Origin: Datnioides undecimradiatus
Taxonomy: Eukaryota; Chordata; Actinopteri; Lobotiformes; Datnioididae
Assembly (NCBI GenBank): GCA_008933995.1
Contig: WARS01000007.1
Span: 1,180,230 to 1,244,229 of the forward strand
Direction of reading: 5' to 3'
Length of the DNA stretch: 64,000 bases
Made by a program: the position numbers and the translations under genes. Below the pieces are notes generated by a model that saw only the letters and a program-made list of their open reading frames with translations, ran no database searches and had not been told where the DNA came from. Numbering within the stretch: the first letter of the stretch is position 1; the number at the start of each line of letters is the position of its first letter. Of this stretch, positions 11,696-24,900 are shown one piece after another.

Positions 11696-14600
11696 TCACC
11701 GCACTACTGTGCGAAACCAACGGGACCCTTAACTCTAGTAAGGCTAAACAGTAGCGAGGAATATTCAGTGTGGCTTATCAGTGACATGAAATAGTTGTAC
11801 ATTATATAACATGAAGATTAACTGCATGTTTGAAGAAAGAATAATAAAACTACCACGACCTGTTTGTAGAACTGGCTTTAATGGATTTTTGGCTGGACCA
11901 CAGCAAAGTGGGGCCAGTCCTATCATTTAAAGTCTGTCCCTGACTTACTGAGTGATGAAGTTACACCACTGGTCACTAGGATGTTGTTGATGTTGGCTCT
12001 TTCAAACATATTAGGCACAAATTACGTCCTAGGAAGCTTTTACAGCGAGTCCACTCACGGAATGTCTGATGGGACATTCTGGGATCGATGCCACAGCTCA
12101 AAATTCATAATTTGAAAACCAATTTCCTATATTTTACACTGCTGTGATGCCTTTATTTAATCTTAACCATCAATAACTGCTCTTTCCACCCTCACCCTCA
12201 TGTCACCATCTCTCTTTCCGAAAAATGTTTGTTTCTTCTCAATTCATTTTTACGGAGCCAAATCATAACAGAATTTTAAAAATAGAGCATTCCTAGACCA
12301 TAGTGTGTGTCGTTATCATGCAGCTGCGGACACATTTTGGCAAAAGTAAATCTCTTTGCACAGTTACAGGTTGCAAAAAGTATTGACATGAACTTTTCCT
12401 CCATGTCCTGGCTGAAGTTAAGAGTTATTATTGATACAGTGTTACAATAACCACTGTTTAACTTTACACAAGCTAATGAAAGGAATGCTAAGAATGTTCG
12501 AGGGGACATTTGCGATGTGAATGTATGCTTGTTGGGGGAGGGGTGTATAAATACAGCCAAAATCCCCCTTTTAGCTCGATTTTGGTCTCCACCACTTCCT
12601 GAGGAAAACACCTCTGTGTTCACAAGCTGGTCACTAGTTTCTGTCAGCCTGCTGTGTGGTGCTGGTCAGGAAGTGTCCAGCTCTTCAACTGACAGCAGCT
12701 GCATTGTTTGGAGCAGCTCAAAGTAAAACTATTGAACAGTTAAGGTTTTTTAGGTTTTAAGGTCATGTTGTGGTTGGATTCTGAATTGTTTTTGATTAGA
12801 CAAAATTAGTCATTTCCATAATTGATTCATGAAGAATGTCTGCGGTATTTTAATGTCAGTCTATAAAAAGAACATTTCTTACCAATTTGCAATTTTTTCT
12901 TCAGGGCTGTTATTTTAAGCCAAATCAAATAAAGCTGGGTATTCAAAATAACTGATGAGCAGAGTAAAACATGATTCAGGTCAGACAACATGACATCAGG
13001 CTGTGGTCTGGTCATAGTTTTGCTGACTTTCGTGTCAATCGGGGGGTTTCTAAGTCTGAAACAGTGGGCCACCCATCAGACATAGTTTAGTAACAAGTAG
13101 TTTACTTCGTTTTGGTAATTTACTGAGTCAAATCGTGAGTTGAACCCATAGACTGTCAATAGTTTAGTCATGATAGCCTAATATTGCAGTTTAATATAAC
13201 TTAAAACTACATCAAATACCCAAAAGGTCTGTCCTAAGGCATTTACTACAGTTTCTGACTCTGGGAAAGTGGCAAAACAGTAAAACTATACTACTTTTTA
13301 TTACTTTCATTATATATAAACTCCCTTAAGTGTGACAAACCTGATTCAGATTCAGCTCAGTCGCATGTACCAGACAGACACTCTCCTCCCTTCCTTCTCA
13401 AAAGATGCAAACTAAGCCTCACGTCTGCTCCCCAGCACCGACCTACATCACCCCGCTCCGACACATTAACACTTCTTGTGGGACAACGGCACTTGATAAA
13501 TACAAAGCGCCTGAATAGTGTGTCATTAAAGTTATTAAGGTCATTAAAGTCTGAGAAAAGATCTCACCACAAGAACCCACTCTGAGCTCTCTGCAAATTA
13601 AACACATTTAGATGATCTGCGTGAGTCTGTTTGGGCTCATTAAGTCCTCTATCAGCAGAGGGGAGGAAGGACAGGGAGGTAATATAAAGTCAGATTTTAG
13701 TCTGCTGCAGTGTTGAAGACTAAACTGCACATCTTTTAGGATCTTGTGTTTTATGGATATGTATTTATAAAGTCGTCAACAACAGTTTACAGTCAAAGGA
13801 GGAGTCCTCCATTCCTCAGACCAAGTCTTTTTTGAAATTACAACGTATTTATTGGCTGATCATTTGCTGTAAACTGTAGATATAAAGTCTCTCTCTGCTC
13901 ACAGGGCAGTGCAGTTTGGAGATGGCAAGTGGCACAAAAAAAACTCACTCCACTGTCCTTTTGCCCCGTCTCTGCCTCACTGCAGAGACACAGAGCCAAG
14001 ACGGCAGAGAGACAGACGGGAGGCAAGAGACGGTGCTCAGATCAGGAGCGGGAGGGGGCAGAGTTTTAGGAAACGGGGGGAAGTGAGCTGCACTGCAGCA
14101 ACTGGGCGTTGGCTCAGCCCACGGATGGAAGGCAGAAAAAGGCAGAGGAGAGAGGTGGAGGAGGTCTGTGAATTAGGCACAAGTAGATACCAAATGAAAG
14201 CACCTGATAAACACGTAGCTGTGTCTTCCTCTGCAGTGTCAGGATTTTTATTAAATGACACATTCTGGGTCAGGGCTGCTCTGAGCCTTAGAGTCGGGGT
14301 TACAGTTGAGGTTATTAGTTCTAAAGTACTTAAGTACTTTTAAGTGCTGCACCTTTCACTCCACCTTGTTGTTCAGATCAAGTTAATACTTACTCAGATT
14401 TTCAATGCAAAACACAAGGATCAGCTTATAAAACCTGATGCGTCACTGTTAATAAAACTGTGCAACATCACTAATATTATACATCAAGATATAGCACTAT
14501 GAAAAACCAGGGACTGCTTTTATTTATCTACTTTTTTGAAGTTTTTGAATTTCAGATCACAATATAACGGTATCTTGGCAGAATAACCATTCAATGTCTG

Positions 14601-17600
14601 ACTTTTACTTTGTGTATGTAACTTATTGTGATTGTGTCGTATTGCACAAGTATAGATACAGGTCATAGATTAAGTGATCAGTGGGACTTGAACACATGTG
14701 CTGCTGCGCTCACCTGTTGCAGCAGCTCACCTGCTACATCTGGATCTGCCAGAGCTTCGTTCCTCTCATGCTCAGTGAAAGACCATCGCCGGTGCGCCTC
14801 GATTCCATCCTCTGTTCCGTGCATACGCGGGTGTATTAGTGAGTACAGCTGAGGACACGTCCCGGGCACACTCACAGCAGGACATTTCAGCCCTGCTGTC
14901 ATTTTGTAACATATACAGCCATAACGTGCAAGTAGCTCCCTTACCATGCGGTCCACCTTATGAAGGCAATATAATGTTAAATGCTCTAAGCAGTTTTTAA
15001 CCCCCTCACTAGATGTGCCTGCCTCTGCCTTTCTTTCCTTTCTGCCCCACTCCCTCCACCTCTATTTTTGACTCTCTCTTTCTTTCAGTCTCTCTACCTC
15101 CGTCTCCATCTTTCCTTATCCATTTCTCCTCTTGTCCTCCCTCCTCCCTCTTTCTTTCTCTCCCTCTCTCCAGGCCAGGAAAATGTGCTGTCGCTGCAGG
15201 GTGGGGGGTGGGGGGTTACTGGGTGCAGGAGAGGGTGAGTAATTGATAATGGTGCTGCTTTTTCCATCAGGAGAGCTGTGTTTGCTTTTAAAGGGATTGA
15301 GACAGAGACAGCAACAGAGGGGACTGCGAGTTAGGGAGGGATAAAAAGACAGGAGCGTAGAAAAAAAACCAAACAGGGAAGGAATAAGTCAAAGGAAGAG
15401 GCAGAGACGGAGAGAGGTACTGAAGAAAGTCAGAGGAGAGTAATGAAAGATGACAAAAACAGAGCTTTTTAACTTGTTTTTACCTTTTTCATTAACTTAG
15501 ATGATCTGCAGCTGTTGCCTGCGTGAAGTCAGACATATCTTAGTATGTACGGGTGCATTCGCCTGGTCCCACATGTTTGTTGTTGTTCAGCTGCCTGCAG
15601 CTCTTTCTTTAACTTCAGGATCCATGTTTCAAGGAGACCACTTTGAATAGTAACTGCTGTTTCTTCTCAAGAACAGACACCTGTCACTTCTCTCTCAATA
15701 GAAAGTCAAGGATTTATAGATCTGCAGACACTGGTATTGAAAAGTCACTTCTCAGTGTGTGTGTGCAGGGGGGAGTTGAGGTTCTTTCACTGTAATACAC
15801 TGTAATAAATGCCTTAGGACACCTTACACTTGTTTAAATTGAATATTAGACCAGGATTGGCTTGAAAGCTATTTGTGATGTCACAAATCAGGCTCGTAGC
15901 CCCGCCCCTTTAATTCCAATTTTTAGCGGATACAGAGAAGCTTTCCACTGTCACTGTGAATCAACTGTCCAGTGTCAAACTCTGCACAATGAAGCTTTAA
16001 TAGTCCACTGAGGGAAACAGAAGAAAAACACATTTTTGACTAAGAAGGAACAGACTTGAAAACATAGTTCTTTTTTTTTTTGTTTAACAATAATAACTAA
16101 AAGTCAATAAATAAGTTAGTTTGGGCTTGTAAACCAGTGCAGGCAGTAATAGGTTCGTGATGAATATTTTTAGGCACCCGTTTTATATTTAAACATCTAT
16201 TTCTGTCTCCAGTTACACTTTTAACGCCTCTTTTTTGAGTTAAATGATATTTTTAGTTTAATGAAATCCATTATAATAAATACACTTTCACAATTTCACA
16301 CTAAAAATATGATTCCAGCGCAAGAAATAATAACTTTCTCATTGTGTGCATTGCTGTGGGCTCTGCGGCGCTGCATGACTGAAGTTGTGATGTTTATTGG
16401 ACCTAAGCTGCGTGTCCTTATACTGTAAAGTAGCATTAAATCAATCACAATGGATGTGGTCATATCTGTAGTGTTTTCAGTGGCTTCGGTGTAATACAGG
16501 GCTGAACACATCACACAGCAGTGATGCCAGACACCAGAAATCTGATATACGACATCTGATACGACAGCAAAACAAGTCAAGTAAACTGTTTCCGCTTGTA
16601 TAACTTGTCAGTATTTGGAGAATAGCTCTCGGCTCGGATAAAGGCACAGCTACACTTGTCGGACGAACTGGCTCGGAGGTAACTGAGAGTTTTAAAACTG
16701 AGCACAAGCTCAGAAACAGACTTTGTTTCCGTGTTGTTTCTGCAGTCGTTTACAATTCAGGGTTTCCAGCAGTGGAGCGACTGCGTCAGAACTGCTTCAC
16801 TACACTGAGCGTGCTTGTGAAATATTGATGAGATCTCCGGGGCTAAGCCCAGACTCGCTGTGGCCTCAGGTTAGAACTGTGATTAAAATGCTAGACCCAC
16901 TAAAGTGTATGGACAACGAGTATCATACACTTAACGAGAGCATGAACTGTGCTGCAGACACACAAGCGCACACAGTCCTGGCTTACATTCACACATGCAT
17001 TACATTAACTTGTATTCATTCCCTGGAGGCTCAACTGTACTCAGTCCTGACTCGTGGAAACTTAATGCTGACTATATTCATATTTCCAAATCCTTTCATT
17101 ATTACATCTTCATGTATTTCAGTTGCAAGCTTCACCTCAAAGACACTCCGGTTCAAACTTCTCCACGACTTTGAGGAGTTAATTCCGAGAAAACAACAAA
17201 AGCAACAACAACATGTAGGAGGGACAAAAATAACAAAGCTGCACAGAAGAAGAAAGACTTTTGGGAGGAAACTCAGCAGCTCGTCATGCACAGGGGGAAC
17301 GGCTGCCACACCCGAAATGCAAAACACCCCACCACGCGCAGCCCTGCATCCCCCGTCTCCCTCCTCAGAGGAAATGAGATATGCTGATGAAGCTGGCGCG
17401 TCTCTCATGGCTGAGGACGAAGCCTTTTGGCACTTCTGAGACATCAGAGTGAGTCAGGCAACCAGAGGAGGGGAGATTGGGGGGGGGGGTTGTTTCATCT
17501 CCATCAGTCTTTGGTGTTTTAACTGCGCCTGCTTCTTTCGTCCTCATTGAGTGCCTTCTCAGTGAATGTGTGATGCGTCTCTGTCAGGGCTGTCCAAATC

Positions 17601-18705
17601 GTTTTTGTCTCTGATCCAGTTTGCATTTGTTTTCACCGAGTCCTTGTTCTGTTTCTGAGAACTTGTACATCCAGCAAAGACTTTTCTGAAGTGTTCTTGA
17701 TTGAATTAGCAGAACTGCAATCAGCCAAGTCTCTCCAGTTTGCAGGAGCAACTTTAGAGCTTTCTGCATAAATGCTCCTGATCGCCAATTTCATTTCTGC
17801 ATCAAATACTTGATATTTTTATACTATAAAGACTCTAAAAACATCTCCAAACCAGTACGGTGGCTTGTGCAAGCATTTCTCGATTGTGCACTCCCTCCAA
17901 ATGTGCACATTTCGCCCGTCCGCAGCACTTTTCTGCAGCCTGCGTTGCTCTCATGAAATATGCATTGTTAAGCTCAGTCATTCACCGTTCAGGGTTGCGT
18001 GACTTTTAAGTTTCATGACCCAAACCGAAGAGACGGCTTACTCGACCGTGCTACTACACTCACTCTGCGCAGCCTGGCCTCCCTGCAGCACAGCCTGTCG
18101 TATGAGAAGGGAGGGAGCAGGGAGGAAGTGTCATGCTTCGCATTCCTTTAAAAAACAGAAATGTTTTCAATCATTTAGACGTCTTACAACACGTCATCCC
18201 TAACATTGCCGGTGTATGCCAAGTAGTGCCAATGCACAACAGCTGGTTATGGTTTTATTAGCACGTATGTGCTAAAAGATACAGATTCCATACTACTACC
18301 TCTTGATCTACAGTTTATTCATTTGTTCTGTACCTAACAGATCGTTAACGACTCTGAGTCTCCGAGTCTCACTTTGTAAAAACAAGTGACAACAATCTAC
18401 CTCTGAGGTGAGATTAGCGCAGACAAACTTCTTCCCATTATTCCTCCCAAATCTGGTGATGCTAATCAGCCCCTTTTCGGTTTTTCAGTCAGAGTTAGAA
18501 GTTATGGAGCAGGGCTTATGAAAAGCTGCAGTGTTTCTAATCATATTTTAGACTTTGTTGTCCCCGAAGGGAGCAACAAAGCTGACAACAAAGCACGGAG
18601 CGCTGCACAGGATCCTCCAAACTATGGTTTGTATAAGCCATTTAAATGTACAAGCCGCACCGTGGAATCAAACGGTGCACAGGAGAGAGTTGTGTAATCA
18701 GGTAA

Positions 18706-18737
18706 AGGTTGGGGGTGGGGTGGGGGTGTGTGGGGGT
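18706..18737 (+). other. G-rich potential G-quadruplex
   Basis: Four or more G-runs of 4-5 bases (GGGGGTGGGGTGGGGGTG, then GTGGGGG) are separated by 1-4 nt, which satisfies the usual G-quadruplex pattern on the plus strand. No gene promoter is evident next to it. Confidence 0.5.
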
Positions 18738-19769
18738 GACTGCAGGAGTTCATTTTGAATTTAAAAAAAAGAACTTTAAGGATTTTCATGGAGGAGCAAA
18801 GCCACGGCACAAAGCTGATGTAAGGCTCCAACAACCATGAGTCATCCCCATCAGGGAAGCACCCTCCCTCCAACCCCCCCTCCTCCTCCTCCTCCCACCC
18901 ATCCGCCGTCCCTCCTCTCCCTTAATGCGTCTCCACTCTGTACCTCATGACAGCTGGCCTTGACTGAGAAGTGAGCCCGCTGAGCAGCTGTAGTAAGTTC
19001 TGCACTAACAAGCGGGAATATTGTCATGCGCTGCATAATGCTGCGTTACATATTCAAGAGCAGTCCCCAGGAAGATGCATAGCAGGGCTGCAAACAATGT
19101 GTGTTTAATAGAAAAAAAAGCAATACCTAAAGTGTAAGTTGGTAATTTCTGGAGCTATTATTAGAAATATACAGTTTTTCACATCTGGGTTGAGACTGTA
19201 TTCATTTATAAGCAATACAAGCAGAGGTGGTTGGGAAAAAGAAATGAGATGAACATAAAACTGGGAGAGAGGGAACAGAGGGAAAGAATAAAGGAGAGCA
19301 GGATAAAGAGCAAAGAAAGAAAGAGATAAAGGAAGAGACTGATGCTTCATCTCTGGCTTTTAGCACGGTCACCACGGGAAAAGCTGTCAGTCATTAAAAA
19401 CACACATCAGTACTTGTGACGACGCCTTTCCCAAACTTTAACCGTTAACCCTACATGTAGCCCTAAAGCCGCTTGGCCCAGCCTTTTAAGGAGCAAACAA
19501 GGCCAGTTTCAGGTCTACCAGCACTTTCCTGCAGTGGGCCCAGTAACATTTGTTCTAAAAGTGGACTGAAGTAACACATGCCGATGCAGAAGTCTTTAGT
19601 CTTTAGATAGAAATATCAAAGAGCGGCAGAATATTCCATTGTTGGCATGATCCGGAAAGACCTGTCAGCGAGCGGAGCTGCTGCAAAGGCCCTCGTGTGT
19701 CACAGCCTTTCAAGCATGGTAGCAGGAGCACAGGAGATTGGATCAAATTGCAAACTCAAGAGGCAGAGG

Positions 19770-20125
19770 TGCAGCGATTCAATGATTTAATTAACAAAAT
19801 CAAAAGCGTCATAAAAGGCTAACAGGGCAGTCAGGAGGGCACGAGTCAAAATCCAGTGGAGGCAAACAAAACCAAGAGGTCCATGAGATGGTCAAAGCCA
19901 TAGAAGCACGACTGTATATGGGCTGGAACACTTGACACATAGTACAAAGACAAACTGGGACAAAGCGAGAGGAAGATGCACAATATATACTCAGGTGAAC
20001 TCAGTAGAGGGCGAGGCGGACAGTCCAAATGGTGGGCCAATGCACAAAGAAAGACAGGAAGTGGAGTTGCAAACCAGACTGTGAGGTGAGTGTTACAAAA
20101 ATAAAACAGGAAGGAGCTCCACACT
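19770..20125. mobile_element. Dispersed teleost repeat fragment
   Basis: The block reads like a non-autonomous fish interspersed repeat: phrases equivalent to caaaatccagtggaggcaaa, gagatggtcaaagcc, gtacaaagacaaactggga and aggtgaactcagtag, ending near aaaataaaacaggaagg. I recognise this style of sequence from many teleost genomes but cannot assign a family name without a library search. It contains no intact coding sequence. Confidence 0.45.
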
Positions 20126-20131
20126 GCTCCA

Positions 20132-20154
20132 CAACCAACCAACCAACCAACCAA
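20132..20154. repeat. (CCAA)n microsatellite
   Basis: Five tandem copies of CCAA at the edge of the dispersed repeat. Confidence 0.8.
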
Positions 20155-21429
20155 CACGGTGAGGATGGAAGCGAGTGCTGCTTGGGAACGAGGAACAGTC
20201 ACCAGGGAAACAATAGTTGAGCGACCAGTGGGGTAACTTCATCACTGGAGAAACTAGCGACAGACTTTTGCATTAGGCCAACATGTCCTCACTCATATCT
20301 AAAGCTCAGTACGGCCCTCACAAAGATAGAAGTTCCAGGCTAATAAACAGGTGGATGCAGACACACGAGCTTGTTTGTACATTACCTAACTCCCTCCTAG
20401 GCCCTAACCCCCACTGAACCATCACAACCATAGAAAAGAGTGATGTTGCAGTGGTTTTGTCTTTGGTTCATGGCAGTTTGCAATGGAGTCCTTTTACCTC
20501 GCATGATTGATTCATGCACTCTCACAGTGTACGTATCACACACAAACACACACACACATCTTCCCGGAGGAAGTCACGGTGGCTTGAGGGATTACAGACT
20601 GTCTCGGAATACTAAGTGGTACTTAGTAGGATTGGCTACAGGCGCCTCACACTGATGTCATGCTATCGAACGTATTAGTGTCTGTAAATGAACGGCCCCT
20701 CGTTCACCTCCGGCCATTCTCCGAATGACATTTTAATCACGACTTGTAATCACACAGTCTGAAAGATGTCGCTGAAATCGTGGCTGTGCTGCAGAGACGT
20801 ACTGACCACTTACTACATTTAAACACGCAGCAGAATCATTAAACCCGCTCTAAACAATACTTTACTTTAAGTTCTTCGCTTGTGAGCTGTAGACGTAAAA
20901 TGACTGAGCCAGCTGTAGTTGTTTGGGTCACAGCATGTACCGAAGTCACCCACCGAACCAAGCGTCTTGTGCCGAATGGTTCCGAACATTTCCTCCTGCA
21001 TCAAATGGTTGGTTGTATGAAGCTTTCCATGTTCTATTGACAGCAAAACACTGATTTCTTTAACTTTTCCTGGCCTAAGAATTATGATGATTGTTATTTG
21101 AGCTTCAGTTGCAGTGGAACATTCCTTAGTACATTATGGGACCCACAACCTTAACAATAGTGAGACATCTCCCAAAGCACTGCCTCTGTTGGGATTTTGT
21201 GGCTTGTCCACAATGTGGACCAGAAATTTCAGTGTCAACGACCCGTTTGCTGCTACACCCAGATCATTTTCAGACTGTGATCAAAACTCAAATAATCTGA
21301 ATCGTGGTCCTTGTTAACGTACTTGTCTGAAAAATCCCTATCTCCTCCTTTAGTTTCTGCCAGATCTTCATCTTCTTCGCTTGTTGATGGACCCGGTTGA
21401 GCTGTTATACTTTAAAAGATCGCTAACAC

Positions 21430-21443
21430 TGCCCCCTACTGTA
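21430..21443 (-). promoter_or_regulatory. CTCF-like motif
   Basis: The minus strand reads ACAGTAGGGGGCAG followed by TGTTA. It matches the AGGGGGCAG half of the CTCF core very well, with a weaker left half. This word is also common inside dispersed repeats, so its function is uncertain. Confidence 0.25.
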
Positions 21444-22022
21444 TATCAGTGAAAACACAGCTGGCAGCTAGGTATTACATGTCAAATGATGGCAAATCTC
21501 ATCTCATTGTGTCCGCTGTCTGTCCCTAATCTAAAAACTCAGTAGTTTTGGATGCCTTAATGCATCCATACATTAACCGTGGGGGTAGATCAGACAGTGT
21601 TAGTCTTATGAGTCATTTAGAAGGTCATGCCTAATTTCAGTGTTTATGCATGAAGACTTATTGAGTGCCACAGTTCACCATTACAGACAGACATCATCCC
21701 CCTCACTGCAACAATGCTCTTTTCATGCTGCAGCAACAGATACAGTTACGTAATGACTTTCGAAGGGATACTTAGCATCCCCACAACGCGCACACACCGA
21801 CACCCACCTCTTTGTCTCTCTGTTTCTCTTTTCCTTGCTGCCCCCCTCCCCTCCCCTCCTGCCTCCCTCCCTCCCTCATTCAGCTGTATCATGATTCTGC
21901 AGCTCAACCTCTGCAGCATGACTCCACTTTCCTCGCTGCGCCTCAGTCTGCCTCCCCAGCAGCTCTTTGACAAATCTGAGCGAAATACTGGGGTGGCTTA
22001 AAATAACTGCAGGCAGACCTAT

Positions 22023-22025
<3 letters not shown>

Positions 22026-22055
<30 letters not shown>
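22026..22055. repeat. (CA)n microsatellite
   Basis: Fifteen perfect AC dinucleotides. Confidence 0.95.
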
Positions 22056-22057
<2 letters not shown>

Positions 22058-23030
22058 GTTCTCTCTGTGTCATGCACACATGTCCTTACAATCCATGGTG
22101 ATTTAACAACAAACACACCACTGTTTTACACAGTTATAACACAGTTGTATTACCACACACAGTCTCCTTCTCTCTTGATGCAGTCATTACAGCTTTTAAA
22201 GGTACATTCATGTCTTACAGCACAGCTGTTAGTTGCAACCTCCATTGTCTCTGTGCTTTATACAGAGCTAGCCCCGTCACAACTCAGAGGAAACAACTGT
22301 ATTCCAGTGATTTATGAGGATGCAGGCACAGGAGATCGCGAAAGGCAACAAGAAGAACAAGAAGGAGTGTCTTTATTAGATGAAGACACCAATTCTGTAG
22401 TGAAGAGAGGGATTTCTCCATAGCCTGACCGATGAACAACAACCTTGCCTCGATGCTGCACTGACTAGAAAATCAGAGCAGTCTCCAGACACAGCATCCT
22501 CATCTCATGCATTATAAGTAACCAGTCGAGCCCCTTTTTTTTATTTTTATGACCAGATTTCTTCAGGGAAATTGAAATTTGATATCCCTTGCACTTTTCT
22601 CATCTGACGAGGTTCTGTTCTGTCCGTGGCTCAGTCTGGAAGCTTTCATTTATTAACACCGACTTATTCTCCAAACATTTCATCAGAGGTTTTACAGACG
22701 CTGCAACTGACTGCAATACCACTACATAGTTTAGTGGTAGCAGCACGACAGAGCACAGCCATACTAGCCGCTACGTGGGGCTGAACTCAGACACAGCAGC
22801 GCTGTGAGCTAAATCCTGTCAGGTTGTCATTGGTGACATGCGAACATTGAATGCGAACATGCAAACATGCTACGAATGGCAAATCATATCAGTGTTTTGC
22901 AAATATGTGAAAGTTAGTAATAAGTTACCAACTACTGCACATAAGGTAACTATTAGGGAAAGTATCATTTGCATTACTTTGCTATGTCTGCTTCAATAAT
23001 CTTATTTAAAAGGTCATGTTACATTGTCCA

Positions 23031-23198
23031 CCAATGATTCTACCAATGATTCCGCCAATGATTCCACCAATGATTCCGCCAATGATTCCACCAATGATTC
23101 CGCCAATGATTCCACCAATGATTCCACCAATGATTCCGCCAATGATTCCACCAATGATTCTACCAATGATTCTACCAATGATTCCGCCAATGATTCCT
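23031..23198. repeat. 12-bp minisatellite, 14 copies
   Basis: Fourteen head-to-tail copies of CCAATGATTCNN occur with an exact 12-bp period and no length variation. Only the last two bases vary (CA, CG, TA, CT). Because 12 is divisible by 3, every frame stays open, which creates apparent proteins (repeats of TNDS/ANDS on plus, ESLV/ESLA on minus) that are not evidence of coding. The register of CA and CG variants partly alternates, suggesting expansion of a 24-bp dimer. Confidence 0.95.
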
Positions 23199-23679
23199 GC
23201 ACAAGGGTAGCCAGTTTTTTTCTATTACAAGGGACCGGACTGGCAGGAAATGTCGAAGCTATCAACATGCAAAATGATCTGATGTTGGCCGCAAGAACCA
23301 ACCGATCCACGATTCTGTTTGTGTTGTCCACACAAAGTGAACTTTACAACAGCTATCATATCACCCCGTTTATATTCAAAAGGCTACCTCTCAGGAAAAT
23401 TACAAGCCTACGGTATATTTAACTCACAGATTATCAAAACCACCAAAAGCATGTTTCTTAGTCTTTCCCCTGTTCAAAGAATCAGTAGCTCTGGTTATAT
23501 TTTCTATAAATAAATGATTATATTAGATTTATTATATATATTATATATGTCAGTGTTTTCATGAGCACAGGGGATGTTAGATCATAAACTGGAAGATTCA
23601 GGGAATTGGATGAGATTGTCCACTCCACTCCACTTTATATAACTATATACTGTAGTTGTCCACTGTTTTCACATGAAGA

Positions 23680-24180
23680 CTGTCAAGGCTTGGATACAAG
23701 GTGAGAGCAGGACCCAGATGCAGGCAGGGACAAGGACGCAAATGATCTTTTAACAGTTTATTAAATGGGCTAGGCTTACGGATGGTCAAGGCAGGCAGGG
23801 TCAAAATCCAGGTAGTCAGTCCGAACAAGACATGGTAAGTAAAAATCCAAAAACCAAAAATGCAAAAACTAGAAATCCAGACTCAAAATGATCTCAAGGG
23901 GCTAAGACATACACACATGGAAACATGGTAGGGACATGGATACAAACATAGCAAGAACATGGACTCTAACTTAGCAAATGAACCGACAGAAAACAAAGGC
24001 AATGGCATAACTTAAATAGACAGGGGAGGGCAGCAAAACAAGACACAGGTGAAACCAATGGACTAATCAAGGACAGGAAACAAGTAGACAGAAACACATG
24101 AGGGAAAAACTTTTCAAAATAAGGCAGGAAATAACAAGACAAGGAACTCAACTCAAAAACCATGACAAAGACAGAGTAAT
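23680..24180. mobile_element. Dispersed teleost repeat fragment
   Basis: It begins around gtgagagcaggacccagatg, includes tttaacagtttattaaatgg and aaatccaaaaaccaaaaatg, and ends around caaaaaccatgacaaagac. This composition (A-rich, aggcaggca, acacaggtgaaaccaatgg, aggaaacaagtagaca) is typical of a high-copy non-autonomous fish element with no ORF. The family name is not assigned; it may be related in style to the 19770-20125 element. Confidence 0.5.
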
Positions 24181-24289
24181 GAGTAACAGTCCCCTTAAAG
24201 CTTCAGTAGCTGTGATTGCATTACTTGATGTTTCTAGTTACCACCAAAAGTAGTGGAATTACAGTAACAAGTTACTCCCAACACTGATT

Positions 24290-24900
24290 CTTACATGCTG
24301 AAGTTTAGCTGATTAGATGTTCACCATGATTACCGTCTTGGCTGAGTGCGTTAGCGTGCTAACAGTTGTGCTAATCAGCAGACATCACAGGGTGCAGCTG
24401 AGGCTGATGGGAATGTCTGCAGGTTTTTTGGCTCACAAACCAAAGTAGAGCCAAAGATCTTTGACCTGAGCTGGCTGAAAAGGCACCACCAAAGTTATCC
24501 CAGTCATCCTGAGGCCAACATGGTCGTCTGAACCAAACTTCCTGGCAATGCTTCAGATGGTTGTCGAGACTGTTTTCTCAAAACCACAAATGTCTGCCTC
24601 AAGGCAGAGTGGGAGGAAACGTCAGATGGTCACAGAGTAATAAGGTTCAATGGCCGGGGAATGAGAAATGTTTGCAGCAAGGTTTGTGCCAATCCATCTG
24701 TCAGACGTTTGGAAACACTGACTGATACATTGAACCTGCTGGTTGAGCTTGATAAAAGGGTAGGAAACTCCTGAGGATTCATCCAATGAGGACCGACAAC
24801 AATTTATTACACACCATCATTAGTTGTTGGAACATTTCAGTCTGGACCAAAGTGATGGACGGACCAGCTGACATAGCCATCCCATGGTCCACTTCTTTTG
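24290..24900. mobile_element. High-copy teleost interspersed repeat, degraded and interrupted
   Basis: Two diagnostic parts are present. One spans about 24290-24620 (gttagcgtgctaacagttgtgctaa..., cagctgaggctgatgggaatg, accaccaaagttatcccag, tcatcctgaggccaacatgg, caaaaccacaaatgtctgcc). The other spans about 24815-24895 (gttgttggaacatttcagtc, tggaccaaagtgatggacgg). I recognise both as the order seen in a very common fish repeat. The middle is replaced or diverged. No ORF is preserved. Confidence 0.6.

Larger units (their letters stand above)
8720..19760. other. Gene-poor stretch, no supported gene
   Basis: No exon set, tRNA or rRNA was found over about 11 kb. Content noted: a T-tract at about 11327-11344, pyrimidine-rich runs around 15010-15170, a G-run at 17479-17489, a G-rich block at 18706-18737, and short open frames. 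The longest open frame, on the plus strand at 16723-17439, begins with a TTG; its first ATG is at 16828. It has no recognisable domain. An isolated minus-strand open stretch at 14678-14956 has an exon-like texture but no partner exons. Confidence 0.35.

Noticed and set aside
23031-23198. CRISPR array
   Set aside because: Units are 12 bp with no spacers, and the genome is a vertebrate one.
23014-23422. Open frames with repeated TNDS/ANDS or ESLV/ESLA
   Set aside because: Created by the 12-bp minisatellite period; no splice context or domain.
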